Source: Oceanicola sp. 22II-s10i
Lineage (GTDB): Bacteria > Pseudomonadota > Alphaproteobacteria > Rhodobacterales > Rhodobacteraceae
Assembly (NCBI RefSeq): GCF_002210105.1
Contig: NZ_AQQU01000004.1
Location: 124,001 to 188,000, forward strand
Direction of reading: 5' to 3'
DNA length: 64,000 nucleotides
Part shown: in pieces, positions 1 through 7,388 of the stretch
How positions within the stretch are numbered: position 1 is the first letter of the stretch
Layout: each line of letters opens with the position of its first letter
The notes under the pieces: model-generated
The model's input: the letters and a program-made list of their open reading frames with translations, nothing else
What the model was told of the DNA's origin: nothing
Database searches by the model: none
Position numbers and translations under genes: made by a program

Positions 1-2
1 AT

Positions 3-224
3 GCCCTGTCAGGGGCGAGCATGGAGTCTCCACGGCACGCCGCGCCGGTGGTCAACATCTCTGCGCCTGTCACGGTCAACGCAACCGGCGGATCGCCGGA
101 CCAGAATGCGGACCTTGCGCGCCAGATGAGCCGGTCCGTGGAGGCGAGCATGCGCGGTGTTGTTGTGGATGAACTGGTGCGGCAGATGCGTCCGGGAAAC
201 ATGCTTAGCCGCGTGAGGCGGTGA
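3..224 (+). CDS. C-terminal fragment of probable phage tail tape-measure protein
   Basis: The reading frame is open to the left edge, so this is only the last 73 or so residues of a longer protein; an internal ATG sits at 21. The visible tail has a Val/Asn/Ala-rich beta-like stretch (VNISAPVTVNATGG) followed by an amphipathic helix and a basic end (MLSRVRR). This arrangement is common at the C-terminus of tape-measure proteins of siphophage-like prophages. The identification is by resemblance only, because most of the protein is outside the window. It would fit the small unknown genes and the att-like site that follow. Confidence 0.45.
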   Translation, partial: ALSGASMESPRHAAPVVNISAPVTVNATGGSPDQNADLARQMSRSVEASMRGVVVDELVRQMRPGNMLSRVRR

Positions 225-235
225 CGGTATCCGGA

Positions 236-320
236 GCGTAACGTTTTTGCACGTCTTATGACTACTATCTAATTATACCTATAATAAGAACAAACTATAA
301 TACGTGCAAAAACGTTACGC
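236..320. repeat. 19-bp perfect inverted repeat flanking an AT-rich spacer
   Basis: The arms at 236-254 (GCGTAACGTTTTTGCACGT) and 302-320 are exact reverse complements. The 47-base spacer is very AT-rich compared with the neighbourhood. There is no GC-rich stem or T-run typical of an intrinsic terminator. It lies between the phage-like gene end and the gene at 444. It could be a pair of operators, a replication or recombination site, or the ends of a tiny mobile element; the sequence alone does not decide. Confidence 0.6.
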
Positions 321-375
321 GGGCTGACCCTTCCCCGGATACCCCCCAAGCCTTCCCGGCTAGAAGACGCGCGAG

Positions 376-417
376 AACGCTATAGTGTTTCCCTTCCGGC
401 AATGCTATAGTGTTCCC
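376..417 (+). promoter_or_regulatory. Direct repeat pair upstream of the gene at 444
   Basis: Two near-identical copies of A-A-(C/T)-GCTATAGTGTT(T)CCC begin at 376 and 401, 25 bases apart, and end just before the ribosome binding site of the next gene. They may be operators for the small DNA-binding-like protein encoded there. Each also contains a TATAGT hexamer that could act as a -10 element. Confidence 0.4.
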
Positions 418-443
418 GGCTACGTCTTACTAGGAGGCTGGGC

Positions 444-926
444 ATGCCCAGAAAACAGAACCCGACCATTCAGCTCCCCCGTGAGCGCTTGGAGCAACTG
501 CGACAACTTTCGCTTGGCATGCCGGACACGACGATGAGCGCCGTGATTGGTGAGCTGCTAAACCTCGCCCGGCGCGAGGGTTTGATTGGTCATGACATTC
601 CCGGTGTCACGATCAACGCCCTCTCCGATGGGATCGCGATCAGGTTCGAAGATGGACCGACTTCCGGTTTCTCTTTTGAAGAAGCTGCTGGCATCGCAGA
701 AACGATCCGAAAATTCGTCGCAGGTGATCGGCCCAAAGGTGGCGTGATGATCTTTGCCGCGTCGCACAAATCCGTTTTTCATATCGTGGGAAAGGGGCAG
801 GGTATCGAAGTGAAGACGATATCCGGATCGCGCGAGGGTTCGAAAATCCTGACGCGAGACCTGACGATGGAACTGGCGGAAGTGTTGGACCGGGTGGTCA
901 CGCAAAGCATGAATACCGCAGAATAA
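444..926 (+). CDS. Hypothetical protein with possible N-terminal ribbon-helix-helix region
   Basis: 160 aa, ATG start preceded by a good Shine-Dalgarno sequence (GGAGG at about 432). The first 50 residues (TIQLPRERLEQLRQLS followed by a helix) resemble a ribbon-helix-helix DNA-binding segment: one short beta strand then two helices. The remainder (60-160) is mixed alpha/beta without a motif I recognise. The repeated boxes directly upstream are consistent with autoregulation, but that is inference. The gene ends in a clear intrinsic terminator. It could be a plasmid or phage copy-control type regulator; I cannot name a family. Confidence 0.6.
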   Translation: MPRKQNPTIQLPRERLEQLRQLSLGMPDTTMSAVIGELLNLARREGLIGHDIPGVTINALSDGIAIRFEDGPTSGFSFEEAAGIAETIRKFVAGDRPKGGVMIFAASHKSVFHIVGKGQGIEVKTISGSREGSKILTRDLTMELAEVLDRVVTQSMNTAE

Positions 927-928
927 GG

Positions 929-958
929 AAGGGCCGGTGCTGCAACACCGGCCCTTTT
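929..958 (+). terminator. Intrinsic terminator
   Basis: An 11-bp GC-rich stem (AAGGGCCGGTG pairing with CACCGGCCCTT) with a six-base loop is followed by TTTT. It lies three bases after the stop codon of the 444 gene. Confidence 0.85.
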
Positions 959-985
959 CGCCCACAGATATAGGCGCATTCCCAC

Positions 986-1645
986 ATGCCGAAATATAGC
1001 AACTGCAGACCGAAAGGTCAGCAAGATACGTGTTCCGACCAAGAGGAATTTGAGGATCGGCTGACCGCGTTCTTTGCCGGTGTTCCCCATGCCGCGACCA
1101 ATGATGATCTGTCCGTTGGACCGAGTGATGCAGAGGTCCGCCAGCGTGATGAACAGGACATGGAAAATGCCCTGTCTGCCCTTCTTGATCCTGATGGGGA
1201 AGCTGGACACCGTTTGCCCCCCTATGTGGGCCTGTCCGAGCAAGAGGCTGAGCTTGCGCGTGAAGCCGCTGAGAAGACCCGTGAGGTCATGGGACACTTA
1301 TCGCCCTATGAACGGGCCTTTCTCCGGGTGAGGGAGGCGGAGCGCAACGCTGCCCAAACCGGTGAAGACATCGCACAAGAGCGGATCGCCGCGCAACGTC
1401 AGCTTGAACTGGAAGACGAGCGGGCGACGGATGAAACGTGGCGAGGCCGGCGCAACGTGGATCAGTGGCGGGCAGAGGGTGGCCGGGACCAATACAACGC
1501 AGGCCGGAGGAAGGTTCGAGCTGCAGCCAATACGTCGAAAGAGGTCTTGGCGGCGATGTCTCCGGAGGAACGGCAGGAGCACATCCGAAAGCTTGCTCGC
1601 GAACGCGCACGCAGGTTCCGGGGCAGAAAGAAGGACGGGGCCTGA
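986..1645 (+). CDS. Hypothetical charged protein
   Basis: 219 aa with many Glu, Arg and Gln residues and probably largely helical. The N-terminal half is acidic. Residues about 145-175 hold a basic Trp-containing segment (WRGRRNVDQWR...YNAGRRKVRA), and the C-terminus is strongly basic (RARRFRGRKKDGA), which would suit nucleic-acid binding. The Shine-Dalgarno sequence is weak. No family recognised. It lies in the accessory region between two hairpins, so it is probably its own transcription unit. Composition is unlike a shadow frame of another gene, so I take it as real. Confidence 0.6.
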   Translation: MPKYSNCRPKGQQDTCSDQEEFEDRLTAFFAGVPHAATNDDLSVGPSDAEVRQRDEQDMENALSALLDPDGEAGHRLPPYVGLSEQEAELAREAAEKTREVMGHLSPYERAFLRVREAERNAAQTGEDIAQERIAAQRQLELEDERATDETWRGRRNVDQWRAEGGRDQYNAGRRKVRAAANTSKEVLAAMSPEERQEHIRKLARERARRFRGRKKDGA

Positions 1646-1696
1646 CTTGTCGATTGCGTCTCTGACTTGATTGTTGTAATTTTGCAACAGTAGGGG

Positions 1697-1751
1697 CGCC
1701 GCTCCGGGACAATTCTCGCATTCGAAATTGTAAGTCACCCCCGGAGCGGCG
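1697..1751 (+). terminator. Long stem-loop after the 986-1645 gene
   Basis: CGCCGCTCCGGG at 1697-1708 pairs with its exact complement at 1740-1751. The loop contains a second small inverted repeat (CAATT...AATTG). There is no long T-run, so it is either a weak terminator or a structured RNA element. Confidence 0.5.
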
Positions 1752-1864
1752 TTTGTAAGTAAGCGCTTAAATACAATAAAATCAAATACTTAGAAATAAC
1801 TTTGCCTTGCGAAAGCAAGGGCGATTATGGCATGTCTCATCAGAGAAAATGCGGAGCGCCACAA

Positions 1865-2047
1865 ATGAAAGACATCCCCCTCACACCTGACACATACATC
1901 CCGGACACGATCTATGACCGGCTGGTCGACACGCTGGCGCGTCTCATCGAAGCGCCGTTTGAGCCTGCCGGGACGGATGCGAAAACCGAGGTCATCGCCG
2001 CCTTGGGTGAGATCGGTGGCGTGTGGCCGGAAGGGGCGCTGAACTAG
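1865..2047 (+). CDS. Small hypothetical protein
   Basis: 60 aa from the ATG at 1865, which has GGAG eight bases upstream. Longer in-frame starts (TTG at 1802, ATG at 1832) lack a comparable site. The protein is acidic and proline-rich at its start (MKDIPLTPDTYIPDTIYD), then has a helix. No motif is recognised. It is one of a run of small genes typical of phage or island cargo. Confidence 0.5.
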   Translation: MKDIPLTPDTYIPDTIYDRLVDTLARLIEAPFEPAGTDAKTEVIAALGEIGGVWPEGALN

Positions 2048-2186
2048 CGCGCCTTCAGAATCCTAAAACTTCCTACGGAAATGCTCTTGCGTTCCTGCTA
2101 TATTGGGAAGTGCGCGGGCGGCTCTGTCTGCAAACCTAACCGCCCGCTGTTACCAAACGACACCCAATAGCTAAAGGAGGCCACTT

Positions 2187-2477
2187 GTGGCACCAGAATA
2201 CTTGACCCGATCCGACACCGCAACTCTCACCGAACGCGAGCTGTTTCAGCGTTTTCTTGATGCCCCTGTGCGGACTGGCACTGTGTCACACTTGGTTGCG
2301 CCCGCAATCAGCGACGAGACCGCCGAATACAAGTTCTTCGGATACCACGGCTTCGACTCCGTCTTGCCTGATGAGCTTGGTGATCAAATCATCGGAGAAC
2401 TGCGCCGGTGTGATGATCCGGGCTACGAGCTCGAGACACTGGTGATAGATGTTGAGTGCATATTGGAGCATCTGTAG
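2187..2477 (+). CDS. Small hypothetical protein
   Basis: 96 aa with a GTG start preceded by a strong AAAGGAGG site, which decides the start. The protein is acidic, with two helical stretches around a short beta segment (AEYKFFGYHGFDSV). No domain is recognised. The gene is followed 33 bases later by a 40-codon reading frame and then by the 2630 gene, so the three may be co-transcribed. Confidence 0.55.
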   Translation: MAPEYLTRSDTATLTERELFQRFLDAPVRTGTVSHLVAPAISDETAEYKFFGYHGFDSVLPDELGDQIIGELRRCDDPGYELETLVIDVECILEHL

Positions 2478-2510
2478 GCGGCGCAACGCGAATTCACTTC
2501 GCTCCGCGAA

Positions 2511-2633
2511 ATGACAAGGACCGATCAACCCGATGACGACGCCCCGGACGAGGCTATCCGCGATTGGGATCAGAATCCGCGCTTCGTTCTCTCAGTTTCA
2601 CAAGCATTCGCCGCAGAAATGGTGAAAGCATGA
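2511..2633 (+). CDS. Very small ORF overlapping the start of the 2630 gene
   Basis: 40 codons, starting MTRTDQPDDDAPDEAIRDWD and ending ...AAEMVKA. Its TGA stop overlaps the ATG of the next gene (ATGA at 2630-2633), a layout typical of translational coupling. The product is acidic at the N-terminus with a short helix at the end. The Shine-Dalgarno sequence is poor, so expression is uncertain; the overlap and sensible amino-acid composition are the only support. Confidence 0.35.
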   Translation: MTRTDQPDDDAPDEAIRDWDQNPRFVLSVSQAFAAEMVKA

Positions 2634-2890
2634 CTAACATAGAGTTCTTCTGTTGTGCGCTGGACACTTACGTCCAGTTTCCTAAACGCGAACATGCACA
2701 GGAGCTGCACCGTGCATGCGGGAAGGTGTGGAGCGTTTCGGCTCAGATGCCGATCAACGCACGTCCGGACGTTGAAGTCACTATCGGCAACTATGTTGAG
2801 TTCGACCAGTGGGAGAGAAACGGCCGGACCTACGCTGGCGCTGCTCAAAGGATCCGCCCGGTCCTTGAAAAAGAGCATGGGCTGAACTGA
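2630..2890 (+). CDS. Small hypothetical protein
   Basis: 86 aa. I chose the ATG at 2630 because it overlaps the stop of the preceding small ORF and because the upstream extension has shadow-like composition. The protein contains three Cys residues (FCCALDTY, HRACGKVW) and a mixed alpha/beta pattern. No family is recognised. It ends just before a hairpin at 2908-2934 shared with the convergent lipoprotein gene. Confidence 0.45.
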   Translation: MTNIEFFCCALDTYVQFPKREHAQELHRACGKVWSVSAQMPINARPDVEVTIGNYVEFDQWERNGRTYAGAAQRIRPVLEKEHGLN

Positions 2891-2907
2891 GCGACAACTG
2901 AAAAAGG

Positions 2908-2934
2908 AACCCGCCAGTGCAAAGCTGGCGGGTT
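2908..2934 (-). terminator. Intrinsic terminator between convergent genes
   Basis: A perfect 10-bp stem (AACCCGCCAG pairing with CTGGCGGGTT) is followed on the minus strand by a run of five T. It serves the lipoprotein gene from the right and may also stop the rightward small genes. Confidence 0.75.
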
Positions 2935-2958
2935 ACACATTGCGAAGTCAGGCTGTTC

Positions 2959-3309
2959 TCAAACTGTCAGCGTGTCGACGTGTTCGCCGTTAATGAACAC
3001 ATCAATCATCGTGTAAGCAGAGAAGAACTTCTGCACAGCCGTAGCGCGCGCCATGACTTGCTGGCCGCGATAGCTTCCGGAGAACGATTGCGAGGAACCT
3101 CCGAAGGGCTCAGTTCGATCTCTGATCACCGTTTGACCGTTTATCTTAAGGACAAATTCAGCGTCAATCAGTCCGGGTGTTGCTTCGGCTTCAATTACAA
3201 GACGCTCGCCGCGATAGTTTGACGTTTCCGGCGCTGACTGTTGTGTGCACGCAAACAGCGTTGTGCTGAACAGCACAACAAAAACTTTCAGTAGTTTCAA
3301 ATGACTCAC
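2959..3309 (-). CDS. Small hypothetical lipoprotein
   Basis: 116 aa with an N-terminal signal peptide ending in a lipobox (LFAC, Cys21), so it should be lipid-anchored in the envelope. The mature part is predicted to be all-beta, with a Ser/Gly-rich loop around residues 70-80 (GGSSQSFSGSYRG). No family is recognised. It is transcribed leftwards and ends at the terminator at 2908-2934. Its place next to phage-like genes makes lysogenic conversion possible, but that is speculation. Confidence 0.6.
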   Translation of the reverse strand: MSHLKLLKVFVVLFSTTLFACTQQSAPETSNYRGERLVIEAEATPGLIDAEFVLKINGQTVIRDRTEPFGGSSQSFSGSYRGQQVMARATAVQKFFSAYTMIDVFINGEHVDTLTV

Positions 3310-3767
3310 TCCCTTTCACCAAGGGCAGGTTATGCTTGGGTGATGATAACGGCAACGTGATTGAAAAGAGTGTGAGCCAGATTGTCGATGGAGACTTACA
3401 GCTGCGACCGGTCGGACACAGCGAGTGCGTTTAGAGCTAGACCCGAAACCGCCCATTTTTTGGTCGGTTACATGGTTACAAAAGTTTCCGTAACATATTG
3501 ATTTTATTGGAATAGTCCAGAATTCGAGTCTCTCATCACCCACCATCCAAGCCTTTGGGATCGCTTGCCGAAATGTTGCGCGCGGGGCGAAAGACGACCG
3601 CTGCGCGTGGTGCAGGTCGCGCTGGCGATACGCGATCCGTCCGGACCGCAAAACGGGTCGCCGAGAGAATGCGTGATAGGCACGCACCAAGGCCCCACTT
3701 GCCGTCGGGCGAGTGCTGTTATCGACCACCGCCGCGGATCGGCGTGACCCGCGCCACGCTACGATCG
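3310..3767. other. Gene-free stretch at the junction of accessory and curli DNA
   Basis: About 460 bases without a convincing gene. The left half (to about 3510) is AT-rich like the accessory DNA; from 3550 the GC content rises sharply. The switch coincides with the tRNA-3'-end-like sequence at 3523-3545. Reading frames here look like artefacts. Confidence 0.5.
3523..3545 (+). other. Possible attachment site: tRNA 3'-end-like sequence
   Basis: The bases TTCGAGTCTCTCATCACCC followed by ACCA match the layout of a T-loop, T-stem, acceptor strand and CCA end of a tRNA whose acceptor begins GGGTGAT. No 5' part of a tRNA precedes it. Such fragments are left at one end of elements that integrate into tRNA genes. 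The matching copy would lie left of the window. Confidence 0.4.
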
Positions 3768-5867
3768 CTACTGGTTGACGCCCAGCACGTTGAACGACCC
3801 AATCTGCTGGAAGGTTGTCAGGTTGTTGGACCCGATCTGCGCCACCGCAACCTCGTTCCCAGCACCGCCGCGAATGGTGCCGGAGATCCTGTTGAGCGAC
3901 CCTGACTGACGGAAGGCAAAGGCGTTGGCGTCGGAGTCGCCCGCACCGTCTCCTACCCATAGCTCGATCTCGTTGCCGGTGCCCGATTGGAAGATGTCTC
4001 CGGGAGTCAGAGCGTTGTTGGTCGCAACCACATCCGCAGTGCCGCCGCCCGTGAATCCCGCGCCGTTGTTGTCGGATCCGTGAATTTCGACCGTTGTCAG
4101 GTTCAGTGCGCCAGTCTGGCCGATGTTCAGCAGGTTTCCGTTGCCGCCGACCTGCCCGAGAATGGCCACGGTCGCGATATTGCCGCCGATCTGGTCCACG
4201 GTGACGATGTTCGTGTCGCCGGTGATGTCCACGGTCGACGCGTTGACACCATCCTGAGTGACGTCGACGTCGTTGCCCATACCGTCGCCGCCGAGAGCAC
4301 CGGCGATCGTCACCCCCGAAGTATTAAGGGACAGCAGCCCGCCAAGGCCGGTCTGATCGACAGTGATCAGGTTCGAATCCCCTCGCACCGAGACGATTGA
4401 ATCGTTGAAGCCTTCCTGGCTTACTGAGACAGCGTTATCGTTGCCGCCGCCAGCGCCGAGGATCCCGACTTCAGACGTGCTTTGTATAACCTGGTCGACG
4501 GTGACCCGGTTCGCGCCGCCGTCGATCCTTACGGTTGAAGTGTTGCTGGAGGTCTGTGTGATCTCGACCTCGTTGCCGTCCGAATTCGGGACAGCCGGTC
4601 CGCCGATCGTCACCAGCGAGTTGTTCCCCGTGCCGAGCAGACCGGTCTGGAGAACTGTCACCACGTTGTCGGATCCGGTATGAATGCCGATGCCCGACTG
4701 GTGCTGGTTGCCGGTCTGTTCGAGGAAGATCAGGTTGTCGTTGCCTTCGACATAGACCTCGGATCGGTTCTGATCGCCGCCCAGGGGGATCCCGACGACC
4801 ATCGGGCCCTGCAGAACGGTGACGTCGTTGCGATCGCCGAAGTAGACCTGCGTACTGGAATGGTTGGCGTCGCCGCTCTGGATGGTTCCGAGGGTGTTTC
4901 CATCGCCCATGATCACATTGAACCAGCCAATGTTCTCGTCGCCGGTTTGTGAGATGTCGGAAAAGTTGTCGTTGCCAAAAAGCAGCGCAGAGGTGTCGTT
5001 CAGATTGCCCATCTGGAGGGCTTCGGCCCAGTTTCCGTCACCTCCGTACATCTGGAAGGCGCCTTGGTTCCGATTGCCGAGAACGGAATAACTCAGCCTG
5101 TGCTGGCTTCCGTTCTGGTCCAGGGCAAAGAGGTTCCGATTGCCGGTCAGCCCGATGCTGGCAACGTTGTTTGTCCCGGTCTGGCGCAACGTGGCCTGGA
5201 ATGCGAGTGTGGTGGCGGGTCCTGTATCTGCGGACACGGCGAATGTGCCTACATCCCAGTTCGCGCCGTTTTGCCCGTTGGAGCCGTTGAAGTTACCGAC
5301 CTGATTCACATCGGCCGTGTTGCCGGAGCCGGTCTGTATCACGCCCAGCCCTAGAAAACCGGTATTGCCGATCATGTTGCGGCGCCCGTTCTGTTCCAGT
5401 GAAACCGAGTTCCCGGATGGCGTTGAGCCGTCATTGGTCTGCGCCACGCGCGTGACCAGGTTGAAATTCCCGCCACCCTGAATAACGGTCGCCTCGTTCT
5501 GAAGAACGACGGCGCCATCCTGACCCTGCTGCTGGAAGATACCGACCCGGTTCCGGTTGGTATTCTGTCCTATCACCGCCGCGTTGCGGTCGCCGATCTG
5601 ATCGACGCCCGGCCCAAGATCGCCGACAGCGTTGTTGTTGCCTGTCTGGGTGACGACAAGGTCGTTGAAATCGCCATCCTGCATCATCGCAAGGGAACCG
5701 AACAGGCCTGCGGTGTTCCCGTTCCCGTCCTGCTGTGCCACCGAAGCGGAGTTGTCAGAGCCCGACTGGACGAGGAACGTTTCGTTTTCGTCGCCCGCAT
5801 AGCCCGCAGCAGACATTCCGAGGGTCGCAAGTGCGACCGAAGCCATCAATTTCTGTGTCGTCTTCAT
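3768..5867 (-). CDS. Very long curlin-repeat amyloid subunit
   Basis: 699 aa from the ATG at 5867; an upstream TTG gives a less likely longer form. A Sec signal peptide (MKTTQKLMASVALATLGMSA...) is followed by GDENETFLVQSGSDN and then some 40-45 short units. Units of type Q-x-G-x-x-N alternate with G-D-x-N units, as in curlin repeats of CsgA/CsgB. E. coli CsgA is only about 150 aa, so this is several times longer. It ends FQQIGSFNVLGVNQ. It is the last gene of a five-gene leftward curlin operon and should be secreted through CsgG to the cell surface. No clear terminator follows. Confidence 0.9.
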   Translation of the reverse strand: MKTTQKLMASVALATLGMSAAGYAGDENETFLVQSGSDNSASVAQQDGNGNTAGLFGSLAMMQDGDFNDLVVTQTGNNNAVGDLGPGVDQIGDRNAAVIGQNTNRNRVGIFQQQGQDGAVVLQNEATVIQGGGNFNLVTRVAQTNDGSTPSGNSVSLEQNGRRNMIGNTGFLGLGVIQTGSGNTADVNQVGNFNGSNGQNGANWDVGTFAVSADTGPATTLAFQATLRQTGTNNVASIGLTGNRNLFALDQNGSQHRLSYSVLGNRNQGAFQMYGGDGNWAEALQMGNLNDTSALLFGNDNFSDISQTGDENIGWFNVIMGDGNTLGTIQSGDANHSSTQVYFGDRNDVTVLQGPMVVGIPLGGDQNRSEVYVEGNDNLIFLEQTGNQHQSGIGIHTGSDNVVTVLQTGLLGTGNNSLVTIGGPAVPNSDGNEVEITQTSSNTSTVRIDGGANRVTVDQVIQSTSEVGILGAGGGNDNAVSVSQEGFNDSIVSVRGDSNLITVDQTGLGGLLSLNTSGVTIAGALGGDGMGNDVDVTQDGVNASTVDITGDTNIVTVDQIGGNIATVAILGQVGGNGNLLNIGQTGALNLTTVEIHGSDNNGAGFTGGGTADVVATNNALTPGDIFQSGTGNEIELWVGDGAGDSDANAFAFRQSGSLNRISGTIRGGAGNEVAVAQIGSNNLTTFQQIGSFNVLGVNQ

Positions 5868-5891
5868 ATCGTTCTCGTTCAAATGTCCGCG

Positions 5892-5906
5892 TCCGGAAGG
5901 TCCGGA
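5892..5906 (-). other. Post-stop hairpin in curlin operon
   Basis: TCCGGA-CCT-TCCGGA begins immediately after the stop codon of the upstream curlin gene. It is the shortest of the series of such hairpins in this operon and may protect or process the mRNA. Confidence 0.5.
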
Positions 5907-7316
5907 TCAGTTCTGTATGATGCCCGCGATGTTGCCGGAGCCGTTCTGAACCACGTAGGCATTGTTAAATGAGCCGCCCTGCAGGAACGCCGCCTGGTTG
6001 TTGGTGCCGCCGCCCAGCACGACAAGGGTCGCGATGTTCCCGTCGCCGGTCTGCGCCGCCGCGACCAGGTTGCTGCTGCCGGTGATGTCGGCGCTGAAAT
6101 CGTTGCCGGCGCCGGTCTGCTGCAGGAAGCCTACGGTCAGGCCGGCGATGGCCGCGACACCCGACAGCCCCGCACCGCTGTTGTTGTTCGAGTCGCCTAC
6201 GACCGTGATGGCCGCGGTGTTCGTGCCGAACTGGGTGAGGTTGAAGAAGTTGGACGACCCCGTGATCGAGACGGAGGCTTCGTTGTCACCGCCGAGGCCC
6301 GTGTTGTAGCCCTGTTCGACGGTCACGTTGTTGAAATTGCCCTCGACATAGAAGCTCAGGTCGTTGGTGCCTTCCTGAATGCCCAGCAGGTCGTTTTCGT
6401 CGCTCTGGCCGATGATGGTGACGAATGCCCGGTTCGTGCCGATCTGGTCGATCCCGACGCGGTTTCCATCACCAAAGATGGTCGACATCGTCAGATCGTT
6501 TTCGTAGCCGTCCTGCCGGACGCCCAACTCGTTGCCGTCGCCGGCGATGGTCAGCAGGCCGACCGAGTTCATCCAGCCACCCTGGTAGATCCCGAAGCGA
6601 TTGAAGTTGCCCTGAATCGCCAGGTCCATTTCGTTCCCGTTCGCACCGATACCGTCATAGCCGGTATCCTGGATCAGGGCCGAAGAGGTCACGCCAGTCA
6701 CCAGTGCCGGGCCGGTCAGGCCGTATACCCCATTGAAATCGCCTGTGAAATTGGCGACGATCCGGTTTTCCTGAAACTGCTGGGCCGCGATCGACCGCTG
6801 CTGCAACAGCGCCAACACGTTGCCTTCGCCGTCCTGTGTGACGCTGGCGACCTGCCCCGGCATCGCATCTTCCTGGATCTGGTAGACGCGCGTGATCCGG
6901 TTGTCATTAAGGCCACCCTGGCGGATGATCAGGCGGTTCGCAGCGCCCGGTATTGCGCCAAGAGCGCTCTGAATGACTTCTCCAACCACGTTCTCATCGC
7001 TGCTCTGTTCGACGTCGATGAGGTTGTGGACGCTCGGAGTGGCCAGTTCGCCGTTCTGCTCCAGCCCGCTGCCCTCGGTGCCGATCTGGTTCCGGGCTCC
7101 GGTCTGGCTGATCGACAGCTGGTTGTAGTACCCGTTCTGAAGGGCTGCATCCGCTTCCAGCCCGACCTGGTTCAGCGAGCCGACCTGGTCGATCTGCGCA
7201 ACGTTGTCCGCGCCGATCTGGTCGATGAAGGCCACGTTGTCGTCCGCCGCAAGGACCGCCACCGGCAGAACGGCGGTGGTGATTGTCAGGATTGCGCGGT
7301 GGACGCGTAGGGTCAT
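5907..7316 (-). CDS. Long curlin-repeat amyloid subunit
   Basis: 469 aa. A signal peptide (to about AVLAA) is followed by DDNVAFIDQIGADN, the N-terminal signature shared by the other large subunits here. The rest is built of curlin-type units such as DQVGSLNQV, QTGARNQIG and QDGYENDLT, with alternating G-D-x-N units (TIAGDGNELG, IFGDGNRVG). It ends VVQNGSGNIAGIIQN, a variant of the common C-terminus. The gene is fourth in the leftward curlin operon, 72 bases after the one upstream. Predicted extracellular fibre component. Confidence 0.9.
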   Translation of the reverse strand: MTLRVHRAILTITTAVLPVAVLAADDNVAFIDQIGADNVAQIDQVGSLNQVGLEADAALQNGYYNQLSISQTGARNQIGTEGSGLEQNGELATPSVHNLIDVEQSSDENVVGEVIQSALGAIPGAANRLIIRQGGLNDNRITRVYQIQEDAMPGQVASVTQDGEGNVLALLQQRSIAAQQFQENRIVANFTGDFNGVYGLTGPALVTGVTSSALIQDTGYDGIGANGNEMDLAIQGNFNRFGIYQGGWMNSVGLLTIAGDGNELGVRQDGYENDLTMSTIFGDGNRVGIDQIGTNRAFVTIIGQSDENDLLGIQEGTNDLSFYVEGNFNNVTVEQGYNTGLGGDNEASVSITGSSNFFNLTQFGTNTAAITVVGDSNNNSGAGLSGVAAIAGLTVGFLQQTGAGNDFSADITGSSNLVAAAQTGDGNIATLVVLGGGTNNQAAFLQGGSFNNAYVVQNGSGNIAGIIQN

Positions 7317-7349
7317 GTCAGGATCCGTTTCCGAGGATCAGAATATGGT

Positions 7350-7381
7350 CCGGGCCCGCACGCGAATGGCGACGGGCCCGG
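7350..7381 (-). other. Post-stop hairpin in curlin operon
   Basis: A perfect 9-bp stem of CCGGGCCCG with CGGGCCCGG, with a 14-base loop, starts eight bases after the stop codon of the gene ending at 7389. No T-run follows on the minus strand, so it is more likely a processing or stability element than a full terminator. Confidence 0.6.
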
Positions 7382-7388
7382 CCGGGAC

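Noticed and set aside
3316-3960. Minus-strand frame across the gap right of the lipoprotein gene
   Set aside because: Overlaps the end of the 699-aa curlin in another frame, has Arg-rich composition and crosses the tRNA-like sequence, whose translation (RDSNSG) is a known artefact.
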